A stretch of 31,840 nt of DNA. Origin: CAZEQJ01 sp964514385. Lineage in GTDB: Bacteria > Bacteroidota > Bacteroidia > Cytophagales > Cyclobacteriaceae. Position 1 is the first letter of the stretch. Every line of letters starts with the position of its first letter. The stretch is from contig CAZEQJ010000034.1 in NCBI GenBank assembly GCA_964514385.1, forward strand, positions 1 to 31,840, in the 5' to 3' direction. The position numbers and the translations under genes are program-made. The notes under the pieces were generated by a model. It made no database searches, was not told where the DNA came from, and saw only the letters and a list, made by a program, of their open reading frames with translations. Shown here piece by piece: positions 1-8,636 of this stretch.

Positions 1-1062
1 ATTCCACGTCTTTACAACACAAAGCTTGCCTCATTGAAGCTGGCCAACACCCATTTTTGGATCGGTACCCTGGGAATCATATTTTATGCCCTTCCTATGT
101 ACTGGGCCGGTTTTACGCAGAGCTCTATGTGGAAGCAGTTTAACCCCGACGGCACTCTGGTTTATGCCAACTTCCTTGAAACGGTTACTCAAATCATACC
201 AATGTACGCATTAAGGGCATTTGGAGGGCTTCTATACCTTACAGGTGTCATCGTAATGGTGGTGAATCTTGTAAAAACAGCACGCTCAGGTTCTTTCATA
301 GCCAATACCAAAGCTACAGCTGCACCGTTAGTAAAAGATTATACTCCTGAGAGATCTGAGCACTGGCATAGAAGAATATTTGAATGGAAACCCGTAAGAA
401 TGCTGGTATGGAGTTTAATACTTGTCGCCATAGGTGGTGCAGTAGAAATCATCCCGACATTCCTGGTGAAATCCAATGTGCCAACGATTGCTAGTGTACA
501 ACCCTATACGCCACTTGAACTCCACGGACGCGACATTTATGTACGTGAAGGCTGCTATACCTGCCATTCTCAAATGATACGACCGTTTCGTTCTGAAGTA
601 TTGCGTTACGACCCTGAAGACCTTGAATATTCAAAAGCAGGTGAGTTTGTTTATGACCACCCATTCCAGTGGGGCTCAAAGCGCACTGGTCCTGATTTGC
701 ATCGCATAGGAGGTAAATACAATGACGCCTGGCATTATAATCATATGCTGGATCCACGCAGCATGTCACCAGGATCAATCATGCCTCCATATCCATGGCT
801 TTTTGATCAGAAATGGAATGCTGAAATATTGCCTGCCAAGATCAAGGCCATGCAAACGCTGGGAGTGCCTTATCCGGAAGGATATGACGAGCAGGCAATT
901 GAAGATGCACAGCAGCAGGCAGAGCAAATTGTATCTAATCTGGCTGAAAACAATATAAAAGTGGCCTCTGACCGTGAGATTATTGCACTGATTGCCTATC
1001 TCCAGCGCATGGGTACGGACATTAAAAAATTAGATGATAATAACCTGTCAACAGCTGAGTAA
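1..1062 (+). CDS. ccoNO: cbb3-type cytochrome c oxidase, fused subunit I/II (CcoN-CcoO), 3' part
   Basis: The reading frame is open from base 1, so the gene starts upstream of the window; an apparent TTG start at 34 is internal. The first residues (PRLYNTKLASLKLANTHFW) match the end of CcoN, the heme-copper catalytic subunit. The chain then runs without a stop into CcoO, the membrane-anchored monoheme cytochrome c that passes electrons to the binuclear centre. The CcoO heme site CYTCH is at 553-567 and is followed by the family-typical SQMIRPFRSE. Late transmembrane helices of CcoN and the CcoO anchor near 410-450 are visible. Fusion of ccoN and ccoO is known in Bacteroidota. The gene heads the operon ccoNO-Q-P-G-H for microaerobic respiration in the inner membrane; ccoQ follows after 2 bp. 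Confidence 0.95.
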   Translation: MPRLYNTKLASLKLANTHFWIGTLGIIFYALPMYWAGFTQSSMWKQFNPDGTLVYANFLETVTQIIPMYALRAFGGLLYLTGVIVMVVNLVKTARSGSFIANTKATAAPLVKDYTPERSEHWHRRIFEWKPVRMLVWSLILVAIGGAVEIIPTFLVKSNVPTIASVQPYTPLELHGRDIYVREGCYTCHSQMIRPFRSEVLRYDPEDLEYSKAGEFVYDHPFQWGSKRTGPDLHRIGGKYNDAWHYNHMLDPRSMSPGSIMPPYPWLFDQKWNAEILPAKIKAMQTLGVPYPEGYDEQAIEDAQQQAEQIVSNLAENNIKVASDREIIALIAYLQRMGTDIKKLDDNNLSTAE

Positions 1063-1064
1063 TC

Positions 1065-1256
1065 ATGTTAAAATTTGTCAAACATCATATGGAAACTATA
1101 GCGGGTATTGAAATATACCCGCTGATTTCCCTTGTCATATTTGTAGTATTTTTTGTAGGACTCACCATTTACGTGGTACGCGCCGACAAGAAGCATATCA
1201 AAAAACTAGCCAATATTCCCCTAGACCTAAACGAAGATCAGGATGAGAAATCTTAA
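1065..1256 (+). CDS. ccoQ: CcoQ-like small subunit of cbb3 oxidase
   Basis: This 63-residue protein has one transmembrane helix (about residues 19-40) followed by a charged, lysine-rich stretch and an acidic tail. CcoQ/FixQ is a small single-helix subunit that stabilises the cbb3 complex. Sequence similarity in this family is weak, so the call rests on size, topology and position between ccoNO (2 bp upstream) and ccoP, whose ATG overlaps the last 14 bases of this gene. That overlap suggests translational coupling and equal stoichiometry. Confidence 0.8.
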   Translation: MLKFVKHHMETIAGIEIYPLISLVIFVVFFVGLTIYVVRADKKHIKKLANIPLDLNEDQDEKS

Positions 1257-2217
1257 ACTACTTTTAATTTCATTTTTAGCGCTGCCGTTAGGCTCCTACG
1301 CTCAAAGTGCGCCAGGATCAGCCAATTTCCTTGCAGAGGTCATCATAGTACTGATTATCTTTATCAGCATCCTCTCCATGGTTGCCATTTATGCTTCATT
1401 CAAGATCATAAGACTGCTTAAAGGCCAAGAGGCTCCTGAAGAAGAAACAACAGAGGAAATAAGCCTCAGCAAAGATGCGGGATGGGGTAGTTTCTGGAAC
1501 AAAATAAATGTAGCCGTACCGGTGGCCCGGGAAGCTGAGGTTGCAACAGACCACGAATATGACGGCATCCGTGAGCTTGATAACCGACTTCCGCCCTGGT
1601 GGCTCTATGGTTTTTACTTCACTATTGCTTTTGCAGTAGTATACCTGCTCAATTTTCATGTATTTAAAATTGGGAAATTACAGGACCAGGAGTATCAGGC
1701 GCAAATGGAAAGGGCAGAGGCCGAAGTGCAGGCCTATCTTGCCTCTATGCCCGTTACTTTTGATGAAGCTTCTATTGCAGTGCTGAGTGCTACGGGTGAC
1801 CTCGCTGCAGGAAAGCAGATATTTGAAGTAAACTGTACGCCTTGTCATGCCATCGATGGAGGTGGTGTAATGGGCTTGGGCCCGAATCTTACAGATAAAT
1901 ACTGGGTGCATGGAGGTGGTATTCAGGATATTTTCTTCACTATCAAAAATGGTGTGCCCGCAAAAGGTATGGTCGCCTGGAGCAACCAGCTATCGGGTCA
2001 GAAAATGTTGCAGGTAGCAAGTTATGTTTACTCTCTTGAAGGTACGACGCCCGCAAATCCAAAGGAGCCTGAAGGTGAGCTGTACGAAAGAATAAAAGAG
2101 GAGGGGCAGATCAATCCGGATGAGGAACAGGAGGAAACAGAGACCGATCCTGCAGATGAAGATGAGACTGTTGCCAGCAATACTACCAACAAAACCGAAA
2201 TGACCTCAGGGTTTTAA
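1243..2217 (+). CDS. ccoP: cbb3-type cytochrome c oxidase subunit III, monoheme CcoP
   Basis: This 324-residue protein begins with a hydrophobic signal-like stretch, a transmembrane helix near 30-50, then the CcoP hallmark DNRLPPWW (113-120) followed by a second helix to about 141. One cytochrome c domain follows, with CTPCH at 198-202 and a likely axial Met243 in KGMVAW. Proteobacterial CcoP normally has two c-type hemes; only one CxxCH is present here, as is known for Bacteroidota. The last 55 or so residues are a strongly acidic, Glu/Asp-rich tail of low complexity. The start overlaps ccoQ by 14 bp; ccoG follows 3 bp after the stop. The protein delivers electrons from periplasmic or quinol-linked donors to CcoO. 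Confidence 0.94.
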   Translation: MRNLKLLLISFLALPLGSYAQSAPGSANFLAEVIIVLIIFISILSMVAIYASFKIIRLLKGQEAPEEETTEEISLSKDAGWGSFWNKINVAVPVAREAEVATDHEYDGIRELDNRLPPWWLYGFYFTIAFAVVYLLNFHVFKIGKLQDQEYQAQMERAEAEVQAYLASMPVTFDEASIAVLSATGDLAAGKQIFEVNCTPCHAIDGGGVMGLGPNLTDKYWVHGGGIQDIFFTIKNGVPAKGMVAWSNQLSGQKMLQVASYVYSLEGTTPANPKEPEGELYERIKEEGQINPDEEQEETETDPADEDETVASNTTNKTEMTSGF

Positions 2218-2220
2218 ATT

Positions 2221-3654
2221 ATGTCAGAGACGTCAATTGCAGAAATATATAAAGAAGGAGAAGCCCGTGAAGAGACCTTCCGGGATCATCTTGCTACCGT
2301 TGATGAGCAGGGTAAACGTCTCTGGGTTTTTCCAAAAAAGCCGAAAGGCAGGTTTACCAACTACCGTAATATAGTAAGCTATTTCCTGCTTGCGGTATTG
2401 TTTGCAGGTCCTTTTATAAAAATCCAGGGTGAACCTCTGTTGATGATCAACATCTTTGAGCGGAAATTCATCATTTTCGGACAGATTTTCTGGCCGCATG
2501 ACTTTTTCCTTTTTCTTATCGGCATGATCACCATGGTGGTTTTCATCATCCTTTTTACGGTGGTTTTCGGCCGTATATTCTGCGGCTGGATATGCCCGCA
2601 AACCATTTTCATGGAAGGGGTATTCCGTAAGATTGAGTATTGGATTGAAGGGGACTACATGGCACAGAAAAAGCTTAGAAGTCAGCCATGGAATCGTGAA
2701 AAAATAACGAAGAAAACCCTGAAACATACACTTTTTGTAATGGTCAGTGCGCTGATTATGCACACATTCATCGCCTATCTCATCGGTGTCGAACAAATGT
2801 GGCAAATGATCCAGGCAGGACCGTCAGAGCAACCAGGTGGCTTTGTTGCCATGTTGGTGTTTATCGGGTTGTTCTATGGTGTATTCAGCCACATGCGTGA
2901 ACAGGTTTGTACTACGATTTGCCCTTATGGCCGATTGCAGGGTGTATTGCTTGATAAAAACAGTGTGGTCGTCGCCTATGATCATATGCGCGGAGAAGAG
3001 AGAGGGAAATGGCGCAAAAATCAGGACCGTGAGGCTCAGGGGCTGGGTGATTGTATCGACTGTAAGCAGTGTACTTATGTATGCCCTACAGGTATCGATA
3101 TTCGCAATGGCACTCAGCTGGAATGTATAAATTGTACTGCCTGCATTGATGCATGTGACAATATTATGGATAAGATAAACAAACCAAAAGGACTTATCCG
3201 CTACGCTTCGGAAGCCAACATAGCAGAACAAATTCCTTTCCGGTTTAATGCAAGAGTGAAGGCTTATTCAACACTATTGGTTATCCTGGCCGGTTTTCTG
3301 GTTTCCCTGCTATTATTGCGCTCTGACTTTGAAACCACAGTGCTGCGTAAGCCCGGTATGCTGTACCAGGAAAGGGAAAATGGCATGATCTCTAATCTTT
3401 ATGACGTGTCAATGGTAAACAAGACCAATGCAGATAAAGATGTCTACCTTGAACTGATAGACCCCCCGGGTACGATCGAATTGATAGGGAAGGATATTAT
3501 GCTGGAAAAACAAGGTAAGCAGGAAGCTACATTCTTTGTAATGATTGACCCGAAAGACCTTCAGAAAATGAGTAGCCGGATTACCATTGGAGTTTATTCT
3601 GACGGTGAACTCATACAAAAAGTAAAAACAAAATTCTTAGGACCCGCAAACTGA
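2221..3654 (+). CDS. ccoG: cbb3 oxidase accessory protein CcoG (FixG/RdxA-like)
   Basis: CcoG is a polytopic membrane ferredoxin needed for cbb3 assembly; it is reported to reduce Cu(II) to Cu(I) for delivery to the binuclear centre. The 477-residue protein has transmembrane helices near 50-70, 90-117, 168-190, 208-224 and 340-357. It has a CGWIC motif (C121, C125) and a CTTIC motif (C230, C234), then two four-cysteine ferredoxin clusters: C278-x2-C281-x2-C284-x3-C288-P and C302-x2-C305-x2-C308-x3-C312. A C-terminal immunoglobulin-like domain follows (about 375-477). Size and motif order match the FixG family. It sits 3 bp after ccoP and 6 bp before ccoH. Confidence 0.95.
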   Translation: MSETSIAEIYKEGEAREETFRDHLATVDEQGKRLWVFPKKPKGRFTNYRNIVSYFLLAVLFAGPFIKIQGEPLLMINIFERKFIIFGQIFWPHDFFLFLIGMITMVVFIILFTVVFGRIFCGWICPQTIFMEGVFRKIEYWIEGDYMAQKKLRSQPWNREKITKKTLKHTLFVMVSALIMHTFIAYLIGVEQMWQMIQAGPSEQPGGFVAMLVFIGLFYGVFSHMREQVCTTICPYGRLQGVLLDKNSVVVAYDHMRGEERGKWRKNQDREAQGLGDCIDCKQCTYVCPTGIDIRNGTQLECINCTACIDACDNIMDKINKPKGLIRYASEANIAEQIPFRFNARVKAYSTLLVILAGFLVSLLLLRSDFETTVLRKPGMLYQERENGMISNLYDVSMVNKTNADKDVYLELIDPPGTIELIGKDIMLEKQGKQEATFFVMIDPKDLQKMSSRITIGVYSDGELIQKVKTKFLGPAN

Positions 3655-3660
3655 TAGCAT

Positions 3661-4083
3661 ATGAACTGGGGAGTAAAAATAACGTTGGCCTTTTCCTTTT
3701 TTGTGGCATTTATCCTGTATATGGTCATTACGATCATGACGAAAGACTTTGACCTCGTAGCAGACGATTATTATGCACAGGAGATAAATTACCAGGAAAA
3801 GCAACAAAAGCTGACTAATGCGCACCGTGACGGTGTAGTAGTGCAGGTGGAACTTACGAAAGAAAAAATTACGCTTACTTATCCTCCCGGCACTACCGGT
3901 ACACTTTATTTTTATCATGCCTCTGAAGAGGATTTTGATAAGAGGTTTCCGATATCGCCTGATGCAAATCACATGCAGTCTATCCAAAGAGACCAATTGG
4001 TGTCCGGGCATTACAACCTGAAAGTTGATTTTCAGTCTGCCCGGACCGAATATTTTCAGCAGCAGAAAATTATTCTGATGTGA
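3661..4083 (+). CDS. ccoH: FixH/CcoH family protein
   Basis: This 140-residue protein has one N-terminal transmembrane helix (about residues 5-24) and a periplasmic domain starting with the family-typical segment DLVADDYYAQEINYQEK. FixH/CcoH is a small membrane protein that helps maturation and stability of cbb3 oxidase. It lies directly after ccoG. Its terminal codons ATG TGA overlap the GTG start of the next gene, so the two are probably translationally coupled. Confidence 0.9.
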   Translation: MNWGVKITLAFSFFVAFILYMVITIMTKDFDLVADDYYAQEINYQEKQQKLTNAHRDGVVVQVELTKEKITLTYPPGTTGTLYFYHASEEDFDKRFPISPDANHMQSIQRDQLVSGHYNLKVDFQSARTEYFQQQKIILM

Positions 4084-4760
4084 TCTCGGCCTTTCTACTC
4101 GGATTTCTCGGCAGCTTCCATTGCATTGGCATGTGCAGTCCGCTGGTCATGGTTTTTTTGGGCAAAACTAAAAATCCGATGTATGCGGTCACATACCATG
4201 CAGGCAGGTTTATGGCATACGGAGTGATCGGCCTGTTACTAGGCCTGCTAAGCCTTACCATCAATATTATGGTTTGGCAGAAAATTGCATCTATTAGCAT
4301 CGGCATCCTGCTTATGGCACTTTATACTTTTAGCGGCATACGGGTAGCTATTGAAAATTATTATTACAAGTCTTTTTTGGTCAAAAAGGCCCGGCAGGTA
4401 CTTAACCAGCCTGTAAATCCTTATCTGCGTTTTTACACCAGCGGCATGATAAACGGATTGCTACCCTGTGGCCTGACCTATATTGCAGCCGCAGGTGCTA
4501 TTGTGGCTGGAAGCTTTGGTGGAGGCTTTTCGTATATGCTTCTATTCGGACTGGGTACTTTGCCTGCCTTGATAGCTGTTCAGGCCGGACAGGGGTTATT
4601 AAAGAAATTAAACCCCAGACTTATCCCGAATCTCACTTCAGTATTGGCGATTTCGGCAGGCGCCATTTTGATCCTCAGAGGTGTATTTATGCATCGGCCC
4701 GATATGAACCAACTCGTGTTGGATCAGGCGATGAATGTTGTGAAGATGTGTGGCTTTTAA
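4080..4760 (+). CDS. TauE/SafE-like (DsbD_2) membrane protein of the cco operon
   Basis: The 226-residue protein is a six-helix membrane protein of the type annotated as sulfite exporter TauE/SafE or DsbD_2. Its first helix carries the signature GSFHCIGMCSP (about residues 11-21) with a C-x3-C pair, and a second Pro-Cys-Gly motif (LLPCGL, about residue 130) sits in a later helix. This family often lies next to ccoGHIS and is suspected of metal or thiol transport during oxidase assembly; the exact substrate is unknown. The start is a GTG at 4080 that overlaps the ccoH stop by 4 bp. No ATG gives a full first helix. Confidence 0.85.
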   Translation: MISAFLLGFLGSFHCIGMCSPLVMVFLGKTKNPMYAVTYHAGRFMAYGVIGLLLGLLSLTINIMVWQKIASISIGILLMALYTFSGIRVAIENYYYKSFLVKKARQVLNQPVNPYLRFYTSGMINGLLPCGLTYIAAAGAIVAGSFGGGFSYMLLFGLGTLPALIAVQAGQGLLKKLNPRLIPNLTSVLAISAGAILILRGVFMHRPDMNQLVLDQAMNVVKMCGF

Positions 4761-4770
4761 TCTGAATCCA

Positions 4771-6111
4771 ATGGATCTCAAAAAATATAATATTCAGGTA
4801 CCCCGGTATACCAGTTACCCTTCCGTTCCATACTGGGATAATGACGCATTCAATACACGGGATTTTCTCAGACAAATGAATGAAATTTTCTGGAAGACGG
4901 ACCGTGAACTAAGCCTTTATCTTCACCTTCCATTTTGCGAAAGTCTGTGTACTTATTGTGCCTGTCACACCCGTATCACGAAAAATCATGCGGTTGAAGA
5001 AGTATATATCAGCTATTTGTTAAAAGAATGGCAGCTCTATCTGGAACAGCTCTATGACCGCCCTGTTATCAGGGAAATTCATCTGGGCGGCGGCACACCA
5101 ACCTTCTTCAGCCCGGATAATCTGAAAAGACTACTTGATGGCATCCTGAAGATGGCGGACGTAAGTGAAAACTGCCGGATGAGCTTTGAGGGACACCCCG
5201 GAAATACAACGAAAGAACATCTGGTATCACTACATAGCCTGGGTTTTGATCGTGTAAGTTTCGGTATCCAGGATTTTAATGAGGAAGTTCAGAAGCATAT
5301 ACATCGGTTTCAGAGTTTTGAAGAAGTAAAAAATATTACCCGGATAGCCCGGGAAGCAGGATATAAATCAGTCAACTATGATATGGTGTATGGCCTGCCA
5401 GGACAAACAATCGATACTTTTCAGAGCACACTGGATGCCATCACATTGCTGAAACCTGACCGTATTGCCTNNNNNNNNNNTTATGCCCATGTGCCAAAAC
5501 TACGGCCGGCGCAGCGATCATATGAACAATATCTTCCCGCTGATGAAGAGAAGTACAGTTTTCAGCAACTAGGAAAAAAGACACTGAAGGACGCCGGATA
5601 CTTTGAAATAGGATTAGATCACTTTGTGCTTCCGGATGATGAATTGATGCATGCGACACATAACGGTCGCCTTCATCGCAATTTCATGGGCTACACCGCC
5701 TTCAATTCCAAAATCCTGATCGGCTTGGGCGCAAGTGCTATTAGCGATATTTGGACAGGATTTGCACAGAACGAAAAAAATATTGATCGGTATTATGAAT
5801 ATATTGACAGGGGAGAGCTGCCGCTGGTCAGAGGACATATCCTGAACGAGGTAGACCTTTTCCTTCGCCGTCAAATACTCAACATTATGTGTTATTTCAA
5901 TACAAAATGGAGTGATGCGGATCTTAACACCCATGGGCTGGCGATTAACTTTGAACTCGCACAAAAGCTTGCCGATGATGGCATTATTACACTGTCTAAG
6001 GAGGGTATTGATGTATTACCCCGTGGAAGGGATGCTCTGCGTATTGCGGCGAGTATATTTGATGCCCACCTCGACACTACGGTATTTAATAGTTTCAGTA
6101 AATCCATTTAG
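4771..6111 (+). CDS. hemN: oxygen-independent coproporphyrinogen III dehydrogenase (interrupted by an N gap)
   Basis: HemN is a cytoplasmic radical SAM enzyme that decarboxylates coproporphyrinogen III to protoporphyrinogen IX without oxygen, providing heme for the neighbouring oxidase. The N-terminal PRYTSYPSVPYWD is typical. The radical SAM cysteines are C56-x3-C60-x2-C63, followed by C65 as in HemN. Glycine-rich HLGGGTPTF is the SAM-binding motif. A HemN-type C-terminal domain follows. Ten N at 5471-5480 lie just before YAHVP. A GTG at 4750 would extend the protein but lies inside the previous gene; ATG 4771 places residue 1 at the usual family start. Cco-hemN linkage is classical for microaerobic respiration. 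Confidence 0.94.
   Translation: MDLKKYNIQVPRYTSYPSVPYWDNDAFNTRDFLRQMNEIFWKTDRELSLYLHLPFCESLCTYCACHTRITKNHAVEEVYISYLLKEWQLYLEQLYDRPVIREIHLGGGTPTFFSPDNLKRLLDGILKMADVSENCRMSFEGHPGNTTKEHLVSLHSLGFDRVSFGIQDFNEEVQKHIHRFQSFEEVKNITRIAREAGYKSVNYDMVYGLPGQTIDTFQSTLDAITLLKPDRIAXXXXYAHVPKLRPAQRSYEQYLPADEEKYSFQQLGKKTLKDAGYFEIGLDHFVLPDDELMHATHNGRLHRNFMGYTAFNSKILIGLGASAISDIWTGFAQNEKNIDRYYEYIDRGELPLVRGHILNEVDLFLRRQILNIMCYFNTKWSDADLNTHGLAINFELAQKLADDGIITLSKEGIDVLPRGRDALRIAASIFDAHLDTTVFNSFSKSI
5471..5480. other. assembly gap (10 N) inside hemN
   Basis: The ten undetermined bases fall in the conserved HemN segment between DRIA and YAHVP. As written, they make four unknown residues. From memory of Bacteroidota HemN proteins this place holds three residues (FYS), which would need seven unknown bases, so the run is probably a placeholder and not a measured length. 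Confidence 0.9.
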
Positions 6112-6176
6112 ACTTTTATCTCAAGCCGGATAGTTGTACTGTTGTGGGAAACTAATTTATTGGATGTCATTAAAAA

Positions 6177-7220
6177 ATGAATTACCTGATAATTACAGCG
6201 GATGACTATGGTGCTTGTGAATATATAGATGCAGGTATTGAAAAAGCGATACAAAATCAATGGATTACTGCGGTGGCAGTACTACCGAATGGCAACGAAG
6301 AAGATTTCCAGCGTGTAATTCGACTTCACGAGGAATATGGAGATAAAGTTGACATAGGATGTCATTTTAATATCACCAATGGAAAACCACTGCTGCCCTG
6401 GCCTGAAAGATTTACCAGGAAATATAAAAAAGAGCGACTATTCGAGTGGATACTCGATGTCAAATTGATGGAACTGGATACCCAGCTGCTGGAAGATGAA
6501 CTGCACGCTCAGGTTGACAGATTTGAAAGCCACAATATTCCAATAAAACATTTCAGTGATCATTTTGGCGTACTAAGCGTAATGGAAGGTTCTGTATGTG
6601 CCACAATGTGCCGGGTAATTAAATCCTATAATGAAAGGAACAACACGCAACTACCAGTAAGAAATCCGATACTTTCAAGTGTGCTTGCCGAGAGAGGCAC
6701 CTGCCTGAGAAACTCAACTTTACGTGATCTGGGACGGTTTGCGAATTTTGTAAGGAAGCTAAAGTTGGTAGCAACAGATGAAAACGCGTTCCAGCTTTTT
6801 TATGACAATATGAAGGAGCGGCTTGAGCAAATACGCGGATTTGACTTTCGCCATACCGACTATTTTCTTGATCAGTATTTTAAAATTAACGAAAGCAACG
6901 CAGCTGAAACTATTAATTGTCTTAATGATCATCAGCTGGTAGACCAAAAGGCTGAACTGCCATCCAATATGTCTGAAGACCCTGTTTTCGAACTTGTTAT
7001 CCACCCGGGTGAAGATCCTGAAAAAATGCAGGTAACCAGAAAGAAATTAAGATATTATAAGAGATACTGGCGGTTCAACCGAAAGCTCTTAAAAAAGGAA
7101 CGACCAACAGAACTGGCTTATTTGCCTGAGCTGGTAGCTCGTATAAATGATAATGAGAAGTTTACCATCACTACATTTCATGAAATGGACATAAAACGGT
7201 CTAATGAAGGAAGCTTATAA
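6177..7220 (+). CDS. YdjC/ChbG family carbohydrate deacetylase
   Basis: The 347-residue protein opens with LIITADDYGACEYIDAGI, the YdjC/ChbG signature in which D9-D10 contribute to the metal site. It also has the matching later motifs DIGCHFNITNGKP, HFSDHFGVLS and VIHPGE, which supply metal-binding His and substrate residues. Family members remove acetyl groups from N-acetylated sugars such as chito-oligosaccharides, or from lipid-linked sugars. No signal peptide is seen, so it is probably cytoplasmic. It is somewhat longer than E. coli ChbG (about 250 aa), with an insertion and a basic helical stretch near 278-310 (KKLRYYKRYWRFNRKLLKK). The substrate is unknown. It stands 65 bp after hemN and may have its own promoter, although none was clear. 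Confidence 0.82.
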   Translation: MNYLIITADDYGACEYIDAGIEKAIQNQWITAVAVLPNGNEEDFQRVIRLHEEYGDKVDIGCHFNITNGKPLLPWPERFTRKYKKERLFEWILDVKLMELDTQLLEDELHAQVDRFESHNIPIKHFSDHFGVLSVMEGSVCATMCRVIKSYNERNNTQLPVRNPILSSVLAERGTCLRNSTLRDLGRFANFVRKLKLVATDENAFQLFYDNMKERLEQIRGFDFRHTDYFLDQYFKINESNAAETINCLNDHQLVDQKAELPSNMSEDPVFELVIHPGEDPEKMQVTRKKLRYYKRYWRFNRKLLKKERPTELAYLPELVARINDNEKFTITTFHEMDIKRSNEGSL

Positions 7221-7266
7221 CTTATTACATATTCAATCATAACCAAAACAATTAGAATTGGTGAGC

Positions 7267-7698
7267 ATGAACATAGATTATTGGATGCAGGGGGCTATAG
7301 GTATTGCAAAGGAGGGGCAGTCACCTTTTGGAGCGCTGATTCTGGATGAAAACCTAAACGTTGTGGCACAATCAGCCAATACCGGCCGGAAAACTGGTCC
7401 GCTGCATCATGCTGAGATGAACGTATTACTTGAAGCATCTGATATCCACGGTAAGCTGGAAAATCATATACTTGTAACGACGTGTGAACCATGTCCGATG
7501 TGTGCCGGTGCTGCAATATGGGCCCGGATATCTGCCGTTTATTTTGGGTTTTCCATTGACCAAATCAGTGCATATGTATCCCAGATTCATGTTGACATGA
7601 AAGAGATTACCCGTAAATCGTTTCATAAGCCGGCGATCTACCACGTCCCGGGTTATACAGACCAGATCGGTGCCCTTTTTCAGAATAGACTAGCGTAG
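7267..7698 (+). CDS. nucleoside/guanine deaminase-like cytidine deaminase-fold protein
   Basis: This zinc-dependent deaminase of the CDA superfamily has the complete active site: H48-A-E50, with E50 the proton shuttle, and P-C76-P-M-C79 for zinc. About 143 residues is normal for the nucleoside deaminase group (guanine deaminase or tRNA adenosine deaminase-like). Its C-terminus contains an acidic/aromatic segment and resembles guanine deaminases more than TadA, but I cannot assign the substrate. In-frame TTG 7258 and GTG 7261 exist, but bases 7253-7260 (TAGAATTG) look like a degenerate -7 element, so ATG 7267 is preferred. The 3' end overlaps the convergent gene by 9 bp. Confidence 0.85.
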   Translation: MNIDYWMQGAIGIAKEGQSPFGALILDENLNVVAQSANTGRKTGPLHHAEMNVLLEASDIHGKLENHILVTTCEPCPMCAGAAIWARISAVYFGFSIDQISAYVSQIHVDMKEITRKSFHKPAIYHVPGYTDQIGALFQNRLA

Positions 7699-8553
7699 CT
7701 GGTAGGAAATGCCCGCAGAAAAAAATAAATTCTGAATCTCATCAATGGTGTTGACTCGAGGTTCTGCATCTATATTTTCAGTGTAGACATAATTGATATC
7801 ATATCCTGCCGAAAAGTCAAGCTGAAAATCCGGAGACAGCAGATAAGCAAAACCTGCATCAAAACCTGATGTCAGTGCAAGCTCACCAACACCACCATAG
7901 TATTCAATGAAAGGAGTAATATTCTCATTCAACGGAAAGCTCAGATTGGCAACATAGTCAAGAAATGTGAGTAGCGTTTGATTAGCTTCAATATTACCAC
8001 GGGAAGGATTCAGTCCAGCTACTCCTGTAAACAAAAGGTTCCATGGAAGCTGTTGCTCGATTACAGTTCGAATGTCAATACCTGTTACAAGGTCTGTAAA
8101 CGGAGGATAAAAATCAACACCTGCCAATAAGGCAATACCCGGGCGGTAGTCTTCACGCAGGAGCAAACGGTACTTGAGCCCGATGCCAAAAACCGGGCTA
8201 ATGCTATTAATTATACGTGCTGTGTCTAGAAAGCTTTGCTCCTGTGACCCCCGGATGCCACCCAGTCGCAGCTCGAGATTTTCGGATAACCCGACACGCA
8301 GTAGCCCATCAAGGGTAGTAGAAGATGTGTTGTAACGGCTGAAAATGGCCTGTGGATTAGCCCTTTGCTGTCCGTCTCCCTGGAAAAGGGCATAGCCTGC
8401 CTCAAACTGAAATGTTTTTTTACCTACTACATTGGCAGAAATGACTACACCTGGCCGCTCGGAGATAATGGGATGGTTTTCTTCATCAACCGAAGCGGAT
8501 TCCTGACCAAGCAGAATAACGGGCAAAAGCAATAGCGGAATTAAAATTTTCAT
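7690..8553 (-). CDS. putative outer-membrane beta-barrel protein
   Basis: The 287-residue protein has a cleavable signal peptide (MKILIPLLLLPVILLGQ) and then alternating amphipathic strands rich in Gly, Tyr and Phe, ending in the aromatic-containing strand FFSAGISYQLR as outer-membrane barrels do. The pattern (ISERPGVVISANVVGKKTFQFEAGYAL in two parts, then repeated strand-turn units) resembles the MetA-like or 'transporter' group of outer-membrane proteins often found in Bacteroidota. Function is unknown; it may be a passive channel. It is transcribed divergently from the haloperoxidase gene, with a consensus -7 element only 4 bp before its ATG. Its stop overlaps the deaminase gene by 9 bp. 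Confidence 0.72.
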   Translation of the reverse strand: MKILIPLLLLPVILLGQESASVDEENHPIISERPGVVISANVVGKKTFQFEAGYALFQGDGQQRANPQAIFSRYNTSSTTLDGLLRVGLSENLELRLGGIRGSQEQSFLDTARIINSISPVFGIGLKYRLLLREDYRPGIALLAGVDFYPPFTDLVTGIDIRTVIEQQLPWNLLFTGVAGLNPSRGNIEANQTLLTFLDYVANLSFPLNENITPFIEYYGGVGELALTSGFDAGFAYLLSPDFQLDFSAGYDINYVYTENIDAEPRVNTIDEIQNLFFSAGISYQLR

Positions 8554-8557
8554 AACC

Positions 8558-8565
8558 CAAATATA
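8558..8565 (-). promoter_or_regulatory. Bacteroidota -7 promoter element (TATATTTG)
   Basis: Read on the - strand the bases are TATATTTG, an exact match to TAnnTTTG, 4 bp before the ATG of the beta-barrel gene. No good TTG -33 box was found at the usual distance. If used, transcription would start at or almost at the ATG, giving a leaderless or nearly leaderless mRNA. Confidence 0.55.
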
Positions 8566-8603
8566 GGGTAGTAGCGCCTATTTTGCACTAAACCGATGCC
8601 GTA

Positions 8604-8636
8604 TTGGTTATTTTGCATAATGAGCCATTATCTTTG
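8604..8636 (+). promoter_or_regulatory. Bacteroidota promoter for the T9SS haloperoxidase operon
   Basis: TTG at 8604-8606 and TATCTTTG at 8629-8636 (exact TAnnTTTG) are separated by 22 bp, inside the 17-23 bp range described for Flavobacterium. The -7 element ends 6 bp before ATG 8643. This argues against the upstream in-frame TTG start at 8604, which would be part of the promoter. Confidence 0.6.

Noticed and set aside
2233..2805. 190-codon open frame on the - strand
   Set aside because: It is fully antisense to ccoG, whose two ferredoxin motifs and CGWIC prove the + strand frame; the - strand product has no recognisable motif.
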